The position numbers and the translations under genes were made by a program. This document shows positions 12,820 through 25,440 of a DNA stretch of 64,000 nt, piece by piece. This DNA is from Hermatobates lingyangjiaoensis (taxonomy: Eukaryota > Arthropoda > Insecta > Hemiptera > Hermatobatidae): positions 7,229,001 through 7,293,000 of the forward strand of contig JAPFBL010000068.1 in NCBI GenBank assembly GCA_026182355.1. The letters are read 5' to 3'. Under the pieces are notes generated by a model that was not told the origin of the DNA, searched no databases, and saw only the letters and a list, made by a program, of their open reading frames with translations. Position 1 is the stretch's first letter; each line of letters opens with the position of its first letter.

Positions 12820-14202
12820 GTAGGATTTTCAATATATTTTGTTCTAAAAGGTGTTTTTGTCTTCTTGATGTTGTCGTTTACAATTTTTCTGATTTTTTTT
12901 TCTAAATTTTGGTAGTATAATTAATAATACCAATAAAGAGTACCTTAACATATTTAAAATTATTATATCTATTTAATTTATTCCATTATAATTCAATTCA
13001 TTGATCTAATATTCTGTTAATGGACAGTATAAAAATATTGTTTACAATATAAAAAATAAAAAAAAATAGATTTTGTTAGAGTTGTTTTTTTTACATTTGA
13101 AGGTTTCCAAATACAAATTAACAGTTCAAGTGATGTGGGAAGCATATATTACTTGAGACTGATACGACATGATAACATAAACACTAAGAGCAGAAAAACT
13201 GTAATCAGAGAAGTTAGAATAATTAAAGGAATGGATGCAAATATATTAAATCATGTTCTTAACTAGTTAAGGCTAGGATTAACTTTTTTTCCATATTGTA
13301 CAAAATTTTTCATAATTAAATAAATATATCTGCAAGTAACTGCAGATAGCTAATTATTATTTTATTTCAACACTGAAAAATGAGAGTGGAGTATGTTAAC
13401 ATACTCATCGTCGTTGGACGATTGAAAATAGGGCTCACCAGCAGATAGAGATTGCCCTTATTCCCAAAATGAGGAGTTGTTTGATGGTTACTTACATTCT
13501 GGAAAACTGTTAACCACTTGATTGTTAGAGATTACGTCTGAGGATATTGGTAGTTCTATCATCTCAAAAGTAGTTTCAAATCTAGTGGTTCTAGTCGGTT
13601 CAAAAAGAATTTGATATCTTTTTTAAGATTTGCTGAGGTTTAAAAAGGTTTCAAATTCTTTAGATTAAATGGACAAATTTTACTAACATAAAGAATATAA
13701 ATTTACTAATGCCCAAAGCAGATTGATCAAGCTAAGAACTTGAGATATTTTGTGTAATTATTTTACATGTAATTCAATTATCGATTTCACGACAGGTATG
13801 CTATATTTACCAAAAAGGAAATGAGTCAACTGATAACGTTGACATTAAATTTCTAAAAGTATGATCTTAAGAGAGAGTTACCAGATCTTCTATAAAGAAG
13901 GAATTTTCACCTGAAGAACCATTTCTTTACATACTCATTGTCATTTCACTATTATGTCAATCGGTTACTATAAATGTACATAAGGATTATTGTCCATTTA
14001 GTTCTCAGTTAAGACATTACTTGTGCGTTAACACTTTATAATTAGAGTGAGCTTTGCTTAAGTTTATTCTGTAATATGAATATGTAAGTAATGCACAAAA
14101 ACACTTCACTATTAGAGAAATATTATTTCAAAAAGTATAAATTCTACTTAATATTAAGAGAATATATAACTCATGTATCTATATATTTTTAATTAATTTC
14201 AG
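12820..14202 (+). other. intron 4
   Basis: 1.4 kb, AT-rich. The stretch around 13400-13560 has slightly higher GC but no feature I can name. Confidence 0.75.
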
Positions 14203-14307
14203 CAAGAAGAAGAGCTGCAGCTAAGAATAAGAAGTTAAAAACTTTAGGCAAAAGTAAAAGTACGGACACAGAGGAAGAAGGGGATGACGAAGACACGGGG
14301 GAAGAAG
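14203..14307 (+). CDS. cac: cac/Cav2 exon 5: basic then acidic I-II linker
   Basis: Acceptor AATTTCAG, donor GTATTT. The product starts ARRRAAAKNKKLKTLGKSKS and continues TDTEEEGDDEDTGEE. A lysine/arginine-rich stretch is followed by an acidic stretch, as in insect Cav2 linkers. The stretch LGKSKSTDTEEE is recognisable and has serine and threonine residues next to basic ones, plausible kinase sites (inference). It is 105 bases, phase 1 at both ends, so exclusion is frame-neutral. Confidence 0.9.
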
Positions 14308-15621
14308 GTATTTATGAATTTGACAAATTACTAATAGTATACATTTCTAACCAAATGGAGGTGCAGTACTATGGTACGATGAGGAGATAATGAGTAAAGT
14401 GAATAAGCCTCCACTGAACTCATATTGCCTGCCTTTTAAATGTACCTGAATTTTAAATTGTACCTTCCTGAAATTTATTGAAAAAGAGATATTACTATGT
14501 TCCTATTAGTGTATGGTCACAGTATCAACGCCCTTTTATCTTTTCTGAAAAATGGTGTGCACAATATTAGTTATCTTCCACATGAGGAACATGTACTTCT
14601 ATTACTATCTAGAAGTCTACTCTGAATCTTCAGTATTAGCGGAAACTAGAAAACCAACGAGTATAGCCATGTTGAATACACTGGCTCCCACAGGACACCA
14701 AAGTTATGTAACCTTGATAGTGGCTACTGCATGGACGAAGGACACCATGTAACATTGACACCTCCGGTAATATGCCTTGCATATCGTCAAAAATTAGCCA
14801 TACTTTCGCCCCTTGAATGGTTCAATAGGCATAAAGCTCATAATTTTGAGTTAAAAAAATACACTATAAAGACCTCAAACAAATATTAAGTAGATCACGA
14901 TATAAAAGCAATAATAAATGCTGTACTTTTACGTATATTTATTGCAGTTTATTTAATTTCCGTGAAATAAATTATTAAAAGGAAGTAATGGCGTTTAACT
15001 TGAAGGTTTACCCAATTAGAATAGATATACAAGTGTAATAATGTATTATTATTATTATGGAATTGTTCACAATGATACAAGTGTTGTTGAATAAGCTCTG
15101 GAGCGAATAAGAGGAAGAATTTCTTCCAAACCAAACACTTGAAATATGTATGTCAGCATATCGCAAAGCTGCCGATTCAGTTGAAATAGCCCAAATCATA
15201 CCGGCAGGATAATCGGATAGGTCCTAGTATCTATTAAGTCATTTCTTTTCATATATTATATTTCTTCAAGTTAAACAGTGCTAAGCACTAGTTAATGATA
15301 TTGTCATTATTAAACATAATGAATATATTTTTGTCATTATAATATCATGTAGCAAATATGCTTGATAATGAACTTTCTTTTTAATTAATAAAAAAAATCA
15401 ATTACTGCGTTTGTTAGTAAGCAAATATGTTGTCATCTTAGTTCGATGTATGTCCTTTTAGTTCAATACATTCGTTTAACCAAGAAGTTAACTCGATATT
15501 AACGTCTCTATATGTTAACTTAGGTGTTCAAAGATATTGATTAATAATAATTGTTATTAATTATTATATATAATTCTATTTATTATAATGTATATATTAA
15601 TTTATTAGTAGTGTAAATATA

Positions 15622-16200
15622 CAGGGTGTCCATAAAGTCCGTGTGCGTTTTAAAAAAAATATACCCTTATTTGTAGCTGCGATAGAAATGATCTGTAAAA
15701 AGGATTAGAAAGAAGTAAATCTATATTTTTTAAAGTTTTATTGAAATTTTATCCAGTTATCCTCCATCATGTGGTAACCTCTTTCATACAGATAAATCAC
15801 GAATTTCCTAACAGATGAATCGGAAGAGGTGAACCATTTCATTTATCTTCACGCCAGACTTGACTCCATTAAATTTTTCTTATAGGGGCATGTGAAAACA
15901 ACTGTGCATGCATCTAAATCTTGTTCATTTGAAGATTTCAAAGCTAAAATAACTAATAAGATTTTACAATAATAAGATTATTGTAAATCAGTTGGCGCAT
16001 GTTTTCCGTAAACTGCAAACCTGTATTACTCTTTATACTCCTAATAATGGAGGACTGTGGAAAATAAAAATTAATTTTACAATAAAACTTTAAAAATGTA
16101 GGTTTACTCCCTTCTAATCTTTTTTACAGATTATTTCCATCGTAAATACGAATAAAGTTATAATTTTTTTAAAGTGCACATGGACTTTATGGACACCCTG
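15622..16200. mobile_element. Tc1/mariner-type non-autonomous element with TA target duplication
   Basis: Terminal inverted repeats of roughly 118 bases (15622-15740 and 16083-16200) start CAGGGTGTCCATAAAGTCC at both ends. The element is flanked by TA on each side (15620-15621 and 16201-16202), the duplication made by Tc1/mariner-like transposases. The centre keeps a piece of transposase. At 579 bases it is an internally deleted copy that cannot move by itself. Confidence 0.93.
15853..15972 (+). pseudogene. mariner-like transposase fragment
   Basis: Around 15853-15970 one frame reads ARLDSIKFFL, a stop, then GHVKTTVHASKSCSFEDFKA. This resembles the C-terminal SPDL.P.DFFLWG..K region of mariner-family DD.D transposases, where the stop replaces the tryptophan. 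The rest of the transposase is deleted or unrecognisable. It lies inside the TIR element at 15622-16200. Confidence 0.7.
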
Positions 16201-16778
16201 TATTCTTGATGACAAAGAAAAGAATACGGAAAGTTAATACATCTCAATATTTCTTCAATTTTCAATATCCATCTTCATCAAAGAAGAAGTGTTTTGCTCA
16301 AAGTCATATGACTAATTCATATGTTAGTGAAGTAAAAGTACTTCACTCAAACATGGGCTGTTTAGTATGGCCAAATTACAAAGGACAGAAAAAAATAACA
16401 AAAAAATAAAAAACTAAGTCAAATAAAATCAAGGGTAAATTAGAGGTAAATTGTGTGTTGACTGTGAACAATCTTACCAGCTCTTCTCTTCTAAATTTCT
16501 GTGAATTCATTTCTTGTAGACAGCGGGCCATCTAAATAATACATACTGTATTTCTGAGTTTCCAGTTTAATTATATTATTCTGTTATTCATAATGGACAA
16601 GCAATATTCGTTTTCAATTGTATATATTCAATATGTTGAATGATTAAAGGTCATTTAGAAGTTTAGGAAAAATGTAAATTTTTATTTTTAATTATAAACT
16701 ATGAATATCAAAGGTGGTAATAATTTATTTCAGCGACTAAAAATGCAATGTAGAAAATGTATGACAATTTTGTTTCAG

Positions 16779-16802
16779 TTCCTGTTAAGAAAGACAAAAA
16801 AG
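16779..16802 (+). CDS. cac: cac/Cav2 exon 6: 24-base microexon in I-II linker
   Basis: A 24-base exon between TTGTTTCAG and GTATGA. It encodes V-P-V-K-K-D-K-K in the only frame that fits its neighbours: phase 1 in and phase 1 out. Support comes from a good polypyrimidine-AG acceptor, a usable donor, correct phase and a lysine-rich product that suits the linker. Because it is a multiple of three it can be included or skipped freely. The call rests on splice signals and phase more than on family homology, hence the lower confidence. Confidence 0.72.
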
Positions 16803-19800
16803 GTATGAATGTGGAATAATTTCACTTTTTATGTAAAGTGACAGGACTGTAGAAATAAGCATTTTAAACATAAGCTCCAGAAACCTATCGCTCTGTCTAG
16901 TAGTTTTTTATTAGGGTTTCTAGAACACAGGCATGTTTGTTTGAACAATGTTCTATTAGTTTTATTCCTTAAAAATCAGAATAAATGAGTTAAGTAGTTA
17001 AAGGTCTTTAGAATATTCATAGTTTTTTTTATAGAAGTTAGTAAAACATTTATCTGTTTTTTGAGGTTATTAAAAAATTGGAAAATGTGTTTTATAGCAT
17101 CATTAACATTAAATTTTAACGTGTAAATTACTTTTTAAAGTCAACAATTTTATTGAGTAACTTAATAGTTAATGAGAATGAATAGTTATAAAACCTCTCT
17201 CTGAATATTTGTATTTTCACTTAAGTACCTTTAGGTAAACAATCAAATGTACCGTAGTATGCCTGATAATAATAGAGTATACTTAGTGTGTCTAAATTAT
17301 TTTATTTAGATATGAACTTTTTCGAAAAGTAGAGTATGAAATTAGAAACTAGACAATCACGTAATATTTGAAATTTTATTTAACTTTTATAAAATAACGT
17401 ATTTTTTCGGAGGTAATTTATAGCAACTCCTTCTTTAATAGCGGCATAAATGTTGCATTAAAAATAATTGAAGAACGTTATTCTAAAAACCTTCTGCAAT
17501 GGTTATCTGTAGCAGAGATCATCAACAAATAAAATTATTGTACATGTGGGTAATTGAAAATGAGTTATCCGATTCCATTAATATATATATATATAAAGAG
17601 TAATACATGACTCAGGTAAGTAACAATTTGTTCTACCCGCAGTGAAATTTTGTTACTATTTTCCAAGTATTCAATGTGGTCACCACCTGGAAAGGAGCAT
17701 CATCATATATATGATAAAGGAATCACATGGACATATTTAAATATGACTTTAAAACACGAAGAAAGATAGTGAAGTATTTATAATTATGGTGAAGCAATTA
17801 ATTCTGGGGACCCGTGATATATTGATAAATGTTTAGTCCTTCGTTTAGTATCACAATAACTTGATAACACTGATAAAGCTGAGTTAAAAATTCTAAACAT
17901 TAACTTGTTCCACAAAAATAAGTAAAATTCTGTGATAACACTATTACAATATATTTCATCGCAAGTACTTTTTTCGGTAGCTTATAATTATTTTATCAGC
18001 AAGTTAATAGGAAAAGATGTCACTTTTTGAGGTGGGGTTAATTGTGGGTGATTTTGCTGCAGAATTATTAAATAAAATAACGTTAATTTAAACTGTCATT
18101 GTTATGTTTACTATAAACCTATACTTACTATGAATAATGACTTATTTTATTAAATGACACAAGTTGAGTAATGGTGTTTATGCACACCTAGAATGATTAT
18201 TCAATCATGTTCTATTGTAATTCCGTTGCTATCATCACACTTTTATAGCTGATTCTTAATTACTTACGTGAGAACAGTAATTAATTTTTTTACTAATCAC
18301 ATAGAGGTACCAAATATTATTATCAAGTTTAAGAGCTTAGGTACTTGAGAGTAATGCACTAAAATAGAGGTCATATATAACAACTGTAATTAGTAAAATG
18401 AACAGAAAACCCTAATATTTTTATGTTAAATTCCCCAATAGAGCTAGATATTCAGAAAAACCAGTAATTCTAATGGAGATAAAATTGAGTTTAGTAATAT
18501 TTGAGAGTTCGAGGATAGAGGAAATTAAACTACAACACTGATAGCGTGATGGTATAAACAAATATGAATGATAGAAAAATAAAGAGCATTAAAAACGAGA
18601 AAGCAGGAACCTTACAACCAATAGAATGTGAGAGATGAATGAATACTAGAGAACCAAACAACAGCCCTGGTCAAAGAATAAAAGATTTAAGGGACGAAAA
18701 GAAATCTGTGATACTAGTGACACGCAACAGAAGAGTAAGAGATTAAAAGAGATGGCAAGAACATGTCATACTGAATGGAGAACCAACGAACTACGTCAGC
18801 TTAAAAGCCAACTAATAGATCAGGCGGAAACGTAAATCAATAATGAGATAGCACGACTGATGTGTGTTAGGGGGATGTAAAGTAAGATCTGTAGGAAAGT
18901 GGTATAGCAAAAAGGCAAGTTGAGTGTTTAGAGACTTGTTAGAGTGTGTTGAGTCGGTTATGGTTGAAATGAACCGACTGAGTATGTTGTCAGTTAAAAT
19001 GATGGAACTACCGTAATCAGGGAGAAGCCTTTATATGTATACTTTCGGATATATATTAATACATAGCCTTAGTAGATATATTTTCGTTAATTATCGCTCA
19101 ATCTCGTTGCACTTCGACAAACAAGGTTTAATCAGTCATTAATTGCTAATCAACAAAAGTAGTGGTAATCGAAATCTTTTTTTTTAAAATAAAAGTAATC
19201 AATAAACAACTCTATTGAGCAAAACCAACAAATAAATGGCAAACAGTGAATTACCAGTAGCTAGTTATTATGAAACAAAAATAATTGTACAATTATTATT
19301 ATTATTATTGAAAAATTGGTAACTGAATAATAAAAAAACTTTTTTATGAAGATTGAGTGAGTCTGTTCTAAAATTCTGAAATTTCTTGTCACTTCTTTAC
19401 CAGGATGCATCAGTAAGATAATTAATCAAGATATGTTCGAATTCACTAAGAGAGTTAGCAGTGACATTCCAAAAATGAGATGTTTCGTTTAATGAATATG
19501 GAGTTCTTGTTAAGCAGATCGCAAAGCAGTTAATATTTTCAGGGTATTCCTGTTTCCAGATAGAGATCAATTAGAAGAACACATTAAAAAATGGGTGTAT
19601 ACTCGAATGTATCTTGCAAAAGAAGGCCAAGAATATGGCATTTAAAATGAATCAATCGTAACATATAGAACTACATTCAATCGTGAAGTCGTTTACTATT
19701 TGCCTAGCACTTCATTGAGCTGATTGAGCTCACATTTTAATTCCCTGTTGATTTGTTGATTGACATAAATAAGGAGTGAAAAAGGAAATTTTAATTTTCA

Positions 19801-20780
19801 GAAAATTACATAACAGAATAATCATTCATCTACAAAATACAGAGAAAAACCTTGGCAAAACTGATTTCAACATTTCGATATACATCGTTATCTGTAGAAC
19901 ATTTATTCTAACTTCTCATTTTTCGTCTCATGACAGCAAATGTCAAAATGTAGAAGTGTGTTTGTCGGTGTTTTGATGTATTTTTCTTAATGAAAGATTT
20001 GACTTACTGTATTTCTGGACATGTCAATTTTTAAATGTCCATATGGATCACATGGTAAAAAATTGTTTGCTCATTACAATTCTGATACTGAAGGAGTATA
20101 AGTAATTTGTTTAAGTATTCTTTCAGGAAATTGTGTTATTCTCTACTGTAAGAACAAATCCTTGTTGCAATTAGTTTAGTATTTTGAAAAAATATGCTAC
20201 CAAGTTTAGTTAAATCAGCCATAGTTTATTTTTTTCTAAATTGACAACTCGTAGATTATATCAACTATATATATAGAACACAGAATGAAAACACTTAAAT
20301 AACACTACACAACTCCCTTCGATTTTTGACAAATCGTGATCATTAATTTTCATCCAAACATCCAAGTGAGTTTTTGTAGGGTTTTCTTTAATTGTTGCGT
20401 TTTGTTTATTTAGTTCTCCGTTTTAATATAATTAATTATATATATACAATCTGTTGTAAATCAAAATTGTTTTTAATCACTGTATGTATATCATCATATT
20501 TAAATCATTCTTGCTCTGTTTTTACGATTTTTCCATAGTAATTATTAAGATAATTAAATTAATAATTTAATAGCTTGTAAAGAAACATTATTTTTTTTAA
20601 TGGTTTCTAAACTTGGCTAAGTATACAGCTAAGATAGAGATGATTACTTAAGCATAGGGATTATCTAAACACAGAGTTTTAAAATTTCAAGACCATCTAC
20701 TTTCTTCTGATAAATTCAATACATTTTAAATTTATTTTCATATTGAAAACAGTTCTTTATTATCTATTGTTATGTTCTAG
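16803..20780 (+). other. intron 6
   Basis: 4 kb, AT-rich. A block next to a TA run (about 17580-17720) looks like another (TA)n-anchored dispersed repeat. At 18740-18780 a frame reads KRWQEHV, faintly like the end of a LINE reverse transcriptase, but it is too short to call. No exon seen. Confidence 0.65.
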
Positions 20781-20868
20781 GCTTTGCAAGAGCTTCCTAC
20801 AACTTAAAATCGAAAGTTAAAAATAAAGGTGCCTGTATTGGATTCTGGAGGGCGGAAAAAAGGCTCAG
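20781..20868 (+). CDS. cac: cac/Cav2 exon 7: end of I-II linker
   Basis: Acceptor TGTTCTAG, donor GTAAAA, ending inside an arginine codon. It encodes GFARASYNLKSKVKNKG, then ACIGFWRAEKRLR. The block GFWRAEKR.R just before IIS1 is a strong Cav2 signature, placing this exon at the cytoplasmic entry to repeat II. Confidence 0.92.
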
Positions 20869-23754
20869 GTAAAAATTAGTTTATAGCATGAATAAACAGA
20901 AAACCTGTAAAATATTACTCGGTTATCAATTTTCACCTACATGTTTAAATATTAATAAACTGAAATTATAATTAAAAAAAGTACTATTGTAAAATTCTCA
21001 ATTATAGTGGAATAAAACTATTTTTTTTGTATGAATTTAAGTTTTCAATCTAGGTGTTAAAAGTTTGATAAGTAGTAAGAATTAAGCAAAATTGCATATA
21101 AAATACTCGATCCAGATGGGTTGAAATACCAAAGTTACACATTTTGTGTTTTTGTTCAGCAAATTGACATATATTTTACTACCTGTTGGAAGTCATTGGG
21201 AGGGGAATATATGACCTATATTATATGATCTATAGTTATGTGTATTTTCATTTACGAAAGAAAGTTAAACTTACCACTATGGGTCTGGCATAAGGGCAAA
21301 ATACATAAATTGAGATTTTTTAGCTTTCCCATGTGATTTCTTTAGAAAATTAATTCTTCTTCTTTGGATCAACTTCTTTGTTACAATTAGTAACAATTCT
21401 CAGAGTGGATAAATACTCAGGGAATGCCCTTAGTATTATTCCTTTATACTTATTACTTTCCCACACTCTCTCTTAAAAATACTCCCAATACGTTATTGAT
21501 TCAATCACGTCCCTGAAATTTATATCTGATGACACCATGAAAGTCAATTTTGGATACGCCACCAGCAATCCACAGAATTTCCTTGATGAAGCGTTATAAT
21601 GGTTTACAATGGGAAAATTATCCTTGATCACAGCGAAGATTTCCAACATGCGTTTTAAGTGTCTCTCATCGTCGTCCCCTTCTGTCTTCAACAGGTGACA
21701 AGGTCAAGCATAGCAAACTCAAGTTCAATTTCTGAGTGTTATTTTAGGCTCCAGACTATGTTCAAACAGCACCTTCTTCGTAAATCAAAACTAGGAATCA
21801 ACCTCATTTTGGAGTACCACATTCCTTTCTCGAATCCAAGAATAATCCATGCATAATGAAAAATTTTGTCTTTAAGTAGGTCGCTCGTTCAACGACTTAT
21901 TAATGTTCAGTCTAATTGTATGCAGCAATAACAAACAAAACTTCAAAATCGTCCAATCTAAATGTGCCCACCTTATAAGAAGAAATATAGATGTACAACA
22001 TGATTTCAGATGGCCGTCAATTAATCAGTATAGGACTCAACTTATCACCAAAGAAATCAAAAACTTCCTTTCCCTTCTAAATATCTTTATCCAAGTACTT
22101 AACCCAAGTATCAACATCTGCCAGCCTCCTTAAACCCTAACAAAGCCTTATCTTCCCTCTGACCTCCTTTCGCGACACCTGAATGGTGGTGGCATGAACC
22201 ATTTTATAATTCTTCTCTGATTAGAGCCAATGACTACGAAAACTAACGACCAGGCAAATGTACTAATTGTCTATACCCATGACTTCATCACTAGAGGGCC
22301 TTGAAACTGCTATTTACCGTGTGCACAATAGTGTACAGAAATATTTGTTCGCCATTGATTGGACAAGACCAACTCTTATATGAATGCTAGACTTAAATCA
22401 AATCTGCAATTTTCCTTATGTATATTTTTTTTAACAAAAAAGATACAACAGCATATATTAAAATCTGGAGTGGCCTACACTCAACTTTGCTATAAGTAAA
22501 CTTAATAAAAAAACTTCTTGGTATATCATATATAATGTTCCATTTATACTTAATATAAATGTCTAAATGGGAGAGGTTTATTAGTACAGACAGTGCTTGA
22601 TCCACTTATTAAGATATAAGCTTATTTTTGTATATCATACCACTGATGCATATAATATCAGTAGTAAAACTATAGCAGTAATTACATTTTTAAAAAGTGA
22701 AAGTGTAGATTTCATGTTACGAAATAGACTCTTACAGGAGAACATGGCTTTTGTTCCAATAGCCAGTGGATCTCTTACATAGTCTCTCTGACGTCCTTCT
22801 ACATTGAAATTTAAGACAAAGTTACCCATTTAAAACTTGAAAATATACGTATTTTGTTTGAAAAATGTCAAAGCATGTAAGAAAAGTGCAGTTTTAAGAT
22901 AATTTAATATATAATTAATTTATAATTTATAATATATAATTAATTAATTTAATAATAATTAATTTAAGATATAGAATAATTTATTTATTATTTTTCAAAG
23001 AATATTTCCAATTTTGAATTATGCCTTTCACTTTTGGTCTTTTATAGAATTATATACTGGGAATTTTATGGCATACTAGTGTTTTTTAAAATATCACTTT
23101 TCTTTCTCTTTGTCAAAAATCCAATTTACTCTTAGCTAGTGTTATCTTTTACCTGCGAGCTGTACTCTGTTCTGAGGTTGCTGTAAATGTATATTAAGAA
23201 AAAAAAATATTATTAATTTGGCAATTTTGCTTACACAAATCAAATTCAAAGCCAACTTTTTTTTTTTGTAATTTAAGACATTTATAGCTGGAAACTTGAA
23301 ATTTTTAAAAATAATGTATATCAATTATGAGACTATTATAGTAAATAGAATAGCAAAAAAAAATACAACCAAAGAAAGCTGTATCCATTGTTGCATATTA
23401 GTATTGAGAAACTATGTAAGTTGTTCAAAGCATTGTTATAGAATTTGCATAAAGACATCATATTGAAATAATTATTATCAAAATATAAATATAAAATAAA
23501 ATATCAAATTTATAAATATGTATTAATAAATCTGTTTATTTCTTCTGTTTAGATGTGTGTGATACCAAATAACAATTAATGGTTTCAATTTAACTTTTCA
23601 AACAAAAATACTGTTGACAACGGTAGGCAGCTTTGTATAAAATGTATTTAACTTAAATCTTCTATATTATTTTACATAATGTAATTTCTAGTATGAAATG
23701 TTTTATACTAATTTATTTGTGTCATTCTTCTGAAATATCCTTTGTGCTTCTCAG
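20869..23754 (+). other. intron 7
   Basis: 2.9 kb. The region 21450-22280 is less AT-rich and has several short open frames on both strands that look like decayed coding sequence, probably an old mobile element, but I recognise no family. The rest is AT-rich. Confidence 0.6.
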
Positions 23755-23882
23755 GTTTGCTATAAGGCACATGGTGAAGGCTCAGTGGTTCTACTGGTTT
23801 GTAATCGTGCTGGTATTTTTCAATACAGCTTGTGTGGCTGTAGAACACTATGATCAGCCGAAATATCTCACAGACTTTCTAT
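23755..23882 (+). CDS. cac: cac/Cav2 exon 8: repeat II S1
   Basis: The first base completes AG|G (arginine). It reads [20 protein letters not shown], then [18 protein letters not shown] and TDFL. This is the IIS1 helix and S1-S2 loop of the repeat II voltage sensor. The acceptor is CTTCTCAG; the donor GTAAGT splits a tyrosine codon after one base. Confidence 0.95.
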
Positions 23883-24418
23883 GTAAGTTTATTCCAGAAA
23901 TTAAATAGTCATATTTATCAAATTAGAAAACTAAATTCAAATCTTATAGATTTATTCTACTCGTATTCGCTTTATTGTAATAACTACATTAGTAGGATTT
24001 TACTTAATTATGTCAGTACGTCTACTAAATGAATACACATGGATTTACTTTTTAAAAAAATTCATTACTTTTTAAGCTTTATGGGCATGTAAAAAAATGG
24101 TAAGTAGAGAATATTTTTTTTTTAAATAGTAACATAATTGCCTCTTAATAACTTATTAGTAATGTTAACAGAAAAAATGTACCATTTACAACGTACGTTT
24201 TCTACATATTTCGATTGGTTCAAAATCGTCCATACTCATAAATCCCTGCTTTTGATAACGAACGAGATCTAAAACCGGTTGAGATGTGAAGGAAACGTAT
24301 GGTAAAGCGTATGATGAAGGTAAGATGAAGTTTTTGTAACGATATTACCAACAACTTGTGTGATACTACATTTTATTTAACTTACAAGCATTGGCTCTCT
24401 ATATTACCTGTGTTGCAG
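23883..24418 (+). other. intron 8
   Basis: 0.5 kb, AT-rich, nothing recognised. Confidence 0.8.
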
Positions 24419-24641
24419 ATTTTGCTGAGTTTGTGTTCCTGGGCCTGTTCCTCATAGAAATGTTTATCAAAATGTACGCCCTAGGACCCAGGATATACTT
24501 CGAATCTGCCTTTAATCGATTCGACTGTGTTGTGATAGCCGGCTCAATATTTGAAGTTGTGTGGTCGGCGGTTAAGTCTGGTTCATTTGGTCTCTCAGTT
24601 TTGAGAGCTCTAAGGCTCTTGAGGATATTTAAAGTTACAAA
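24419..24641 (+). CDS. cac: cac/Cav2 exon 9: repeat II S2-S4 voltage sensor
   Basis: Begins after GTTGCAG. S2 is [20 protein letters not shown] and holds the acidic counter-charges. S3 is [18 protein letters not shown], with the conserved aspartate. S4 is [20 protein letters not shown], with arginine or lysine every third residue: R, R, R, K, K gating charges. The donor GTAAGT lies inside the last lysine codon, giving the standard exon junction before YWSSLRNL. Confidence 0.97.
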
Positions 24642-25156
24642 GTAAGTTCAAGTGAAAGTGATAAAGTGTATAATTATTATTATTATTATTAATGTCCCAA
24701 TTACTTGTTATACAAAAAATAATAATCAATATGTTTTATATGTTAAAGAAATAGTTTAATGCTTTTACACGTAAAAACGTTAATTAATGTTTCATAATAA
24801 CTCTTTTAAGAAATATACAAATTTGTCCATATAATGTACATACTTTTATGATTTCAATTTATATATTTTGGTAAGTTATCAGACAAATGAATTATGATAT
24901 ATATTCCATGTTGTTACTGTACAACATAACTGTATAATTTCCAAAAAAAATTTAAGATTCGTAACATATATATTATAAATATTATATAATTTAATTATTA
25001 ATTTATATTAATTAATATATAAAACAAGATTTAACAACAGACACGTGGAATGAAAATCAACATCTAAACTACAGTACGAATCAGAAATAGGACTAACGAG
25101 TGACTAACAAACGAAGAGCAGTTACTGGGCGGAAAGATCTTAGTCCTATTTCTTAA

Positions 25157-25161
<5 letters not shown>

Positions 25162-25198
<37 letters not shown>

Positions 25199-25208
25199 AA
25201 TATATATA
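25162..25208. repeat. (TA)n microsatellite
   Basis: About 45 bases of nearly uninterrupted TA/AT repeats bordering the inverted pair that follows. Confidence 0.95.
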
Positions 25209-25211
25209 AAT

Positions 25212-25440
25212 GTCAAACCAATAAGAAATGGAAAACAAGACTAAGATCTTTCAACCGTAACAAGCGGTCTTCGTCAGAGTCAAAAAGCCAACTGAGTCAA
25301 AAACATCAGTTGGGTTTTTGACTCTGACGAAGACCGCTTGTTACGGTTGAAAGATCTTAGTCTTGTTTTCCCATTTCTTATTGTGGTTTGATCATTGATT
25401 GTTGTTTCACGTGTTTATGTGAAATCTTTTTATACATATA
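25212..25440. repeat. head-to-head inverted pair of (TA)n-flanked repeat
   Basis: The left arm (25212-25295) and right arm (25306 onward) are reverse complements across about 84 bases, with a 10-base spacer. The right copy is longer and continues through TTGTGGTTTGATCATTGATT and GTGTTTATGTGAAATC to a TA run at 25437. TA tracts flank both sides. It is the best preserved copy of the family also seen at 5867, 10985 and 28776. Confidence 0.9.

Larger units (their letters stand above)
14308..16778 (+). other. intron 5 (contains a Tc1/mariner-type element)
   Basis: 2.5 kb. Holds the terminal-inverted-repeat element at 15622-16200. The rest is AT-rich with no exon seen. Confidence 0.8.

Noticed and set aside
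18560..18960. Possible LINE reverse-transcriptase remnant (KRWQEHV)
   Set aside because: Only about seven residues fit and the flanks have many stops; not enough to call.
21450..22280. Possible decayed coding sequence on both strands
   Set aside because: Several short open frames but no motif of a transposase, reverse transcriptase or host gene could be recognised.
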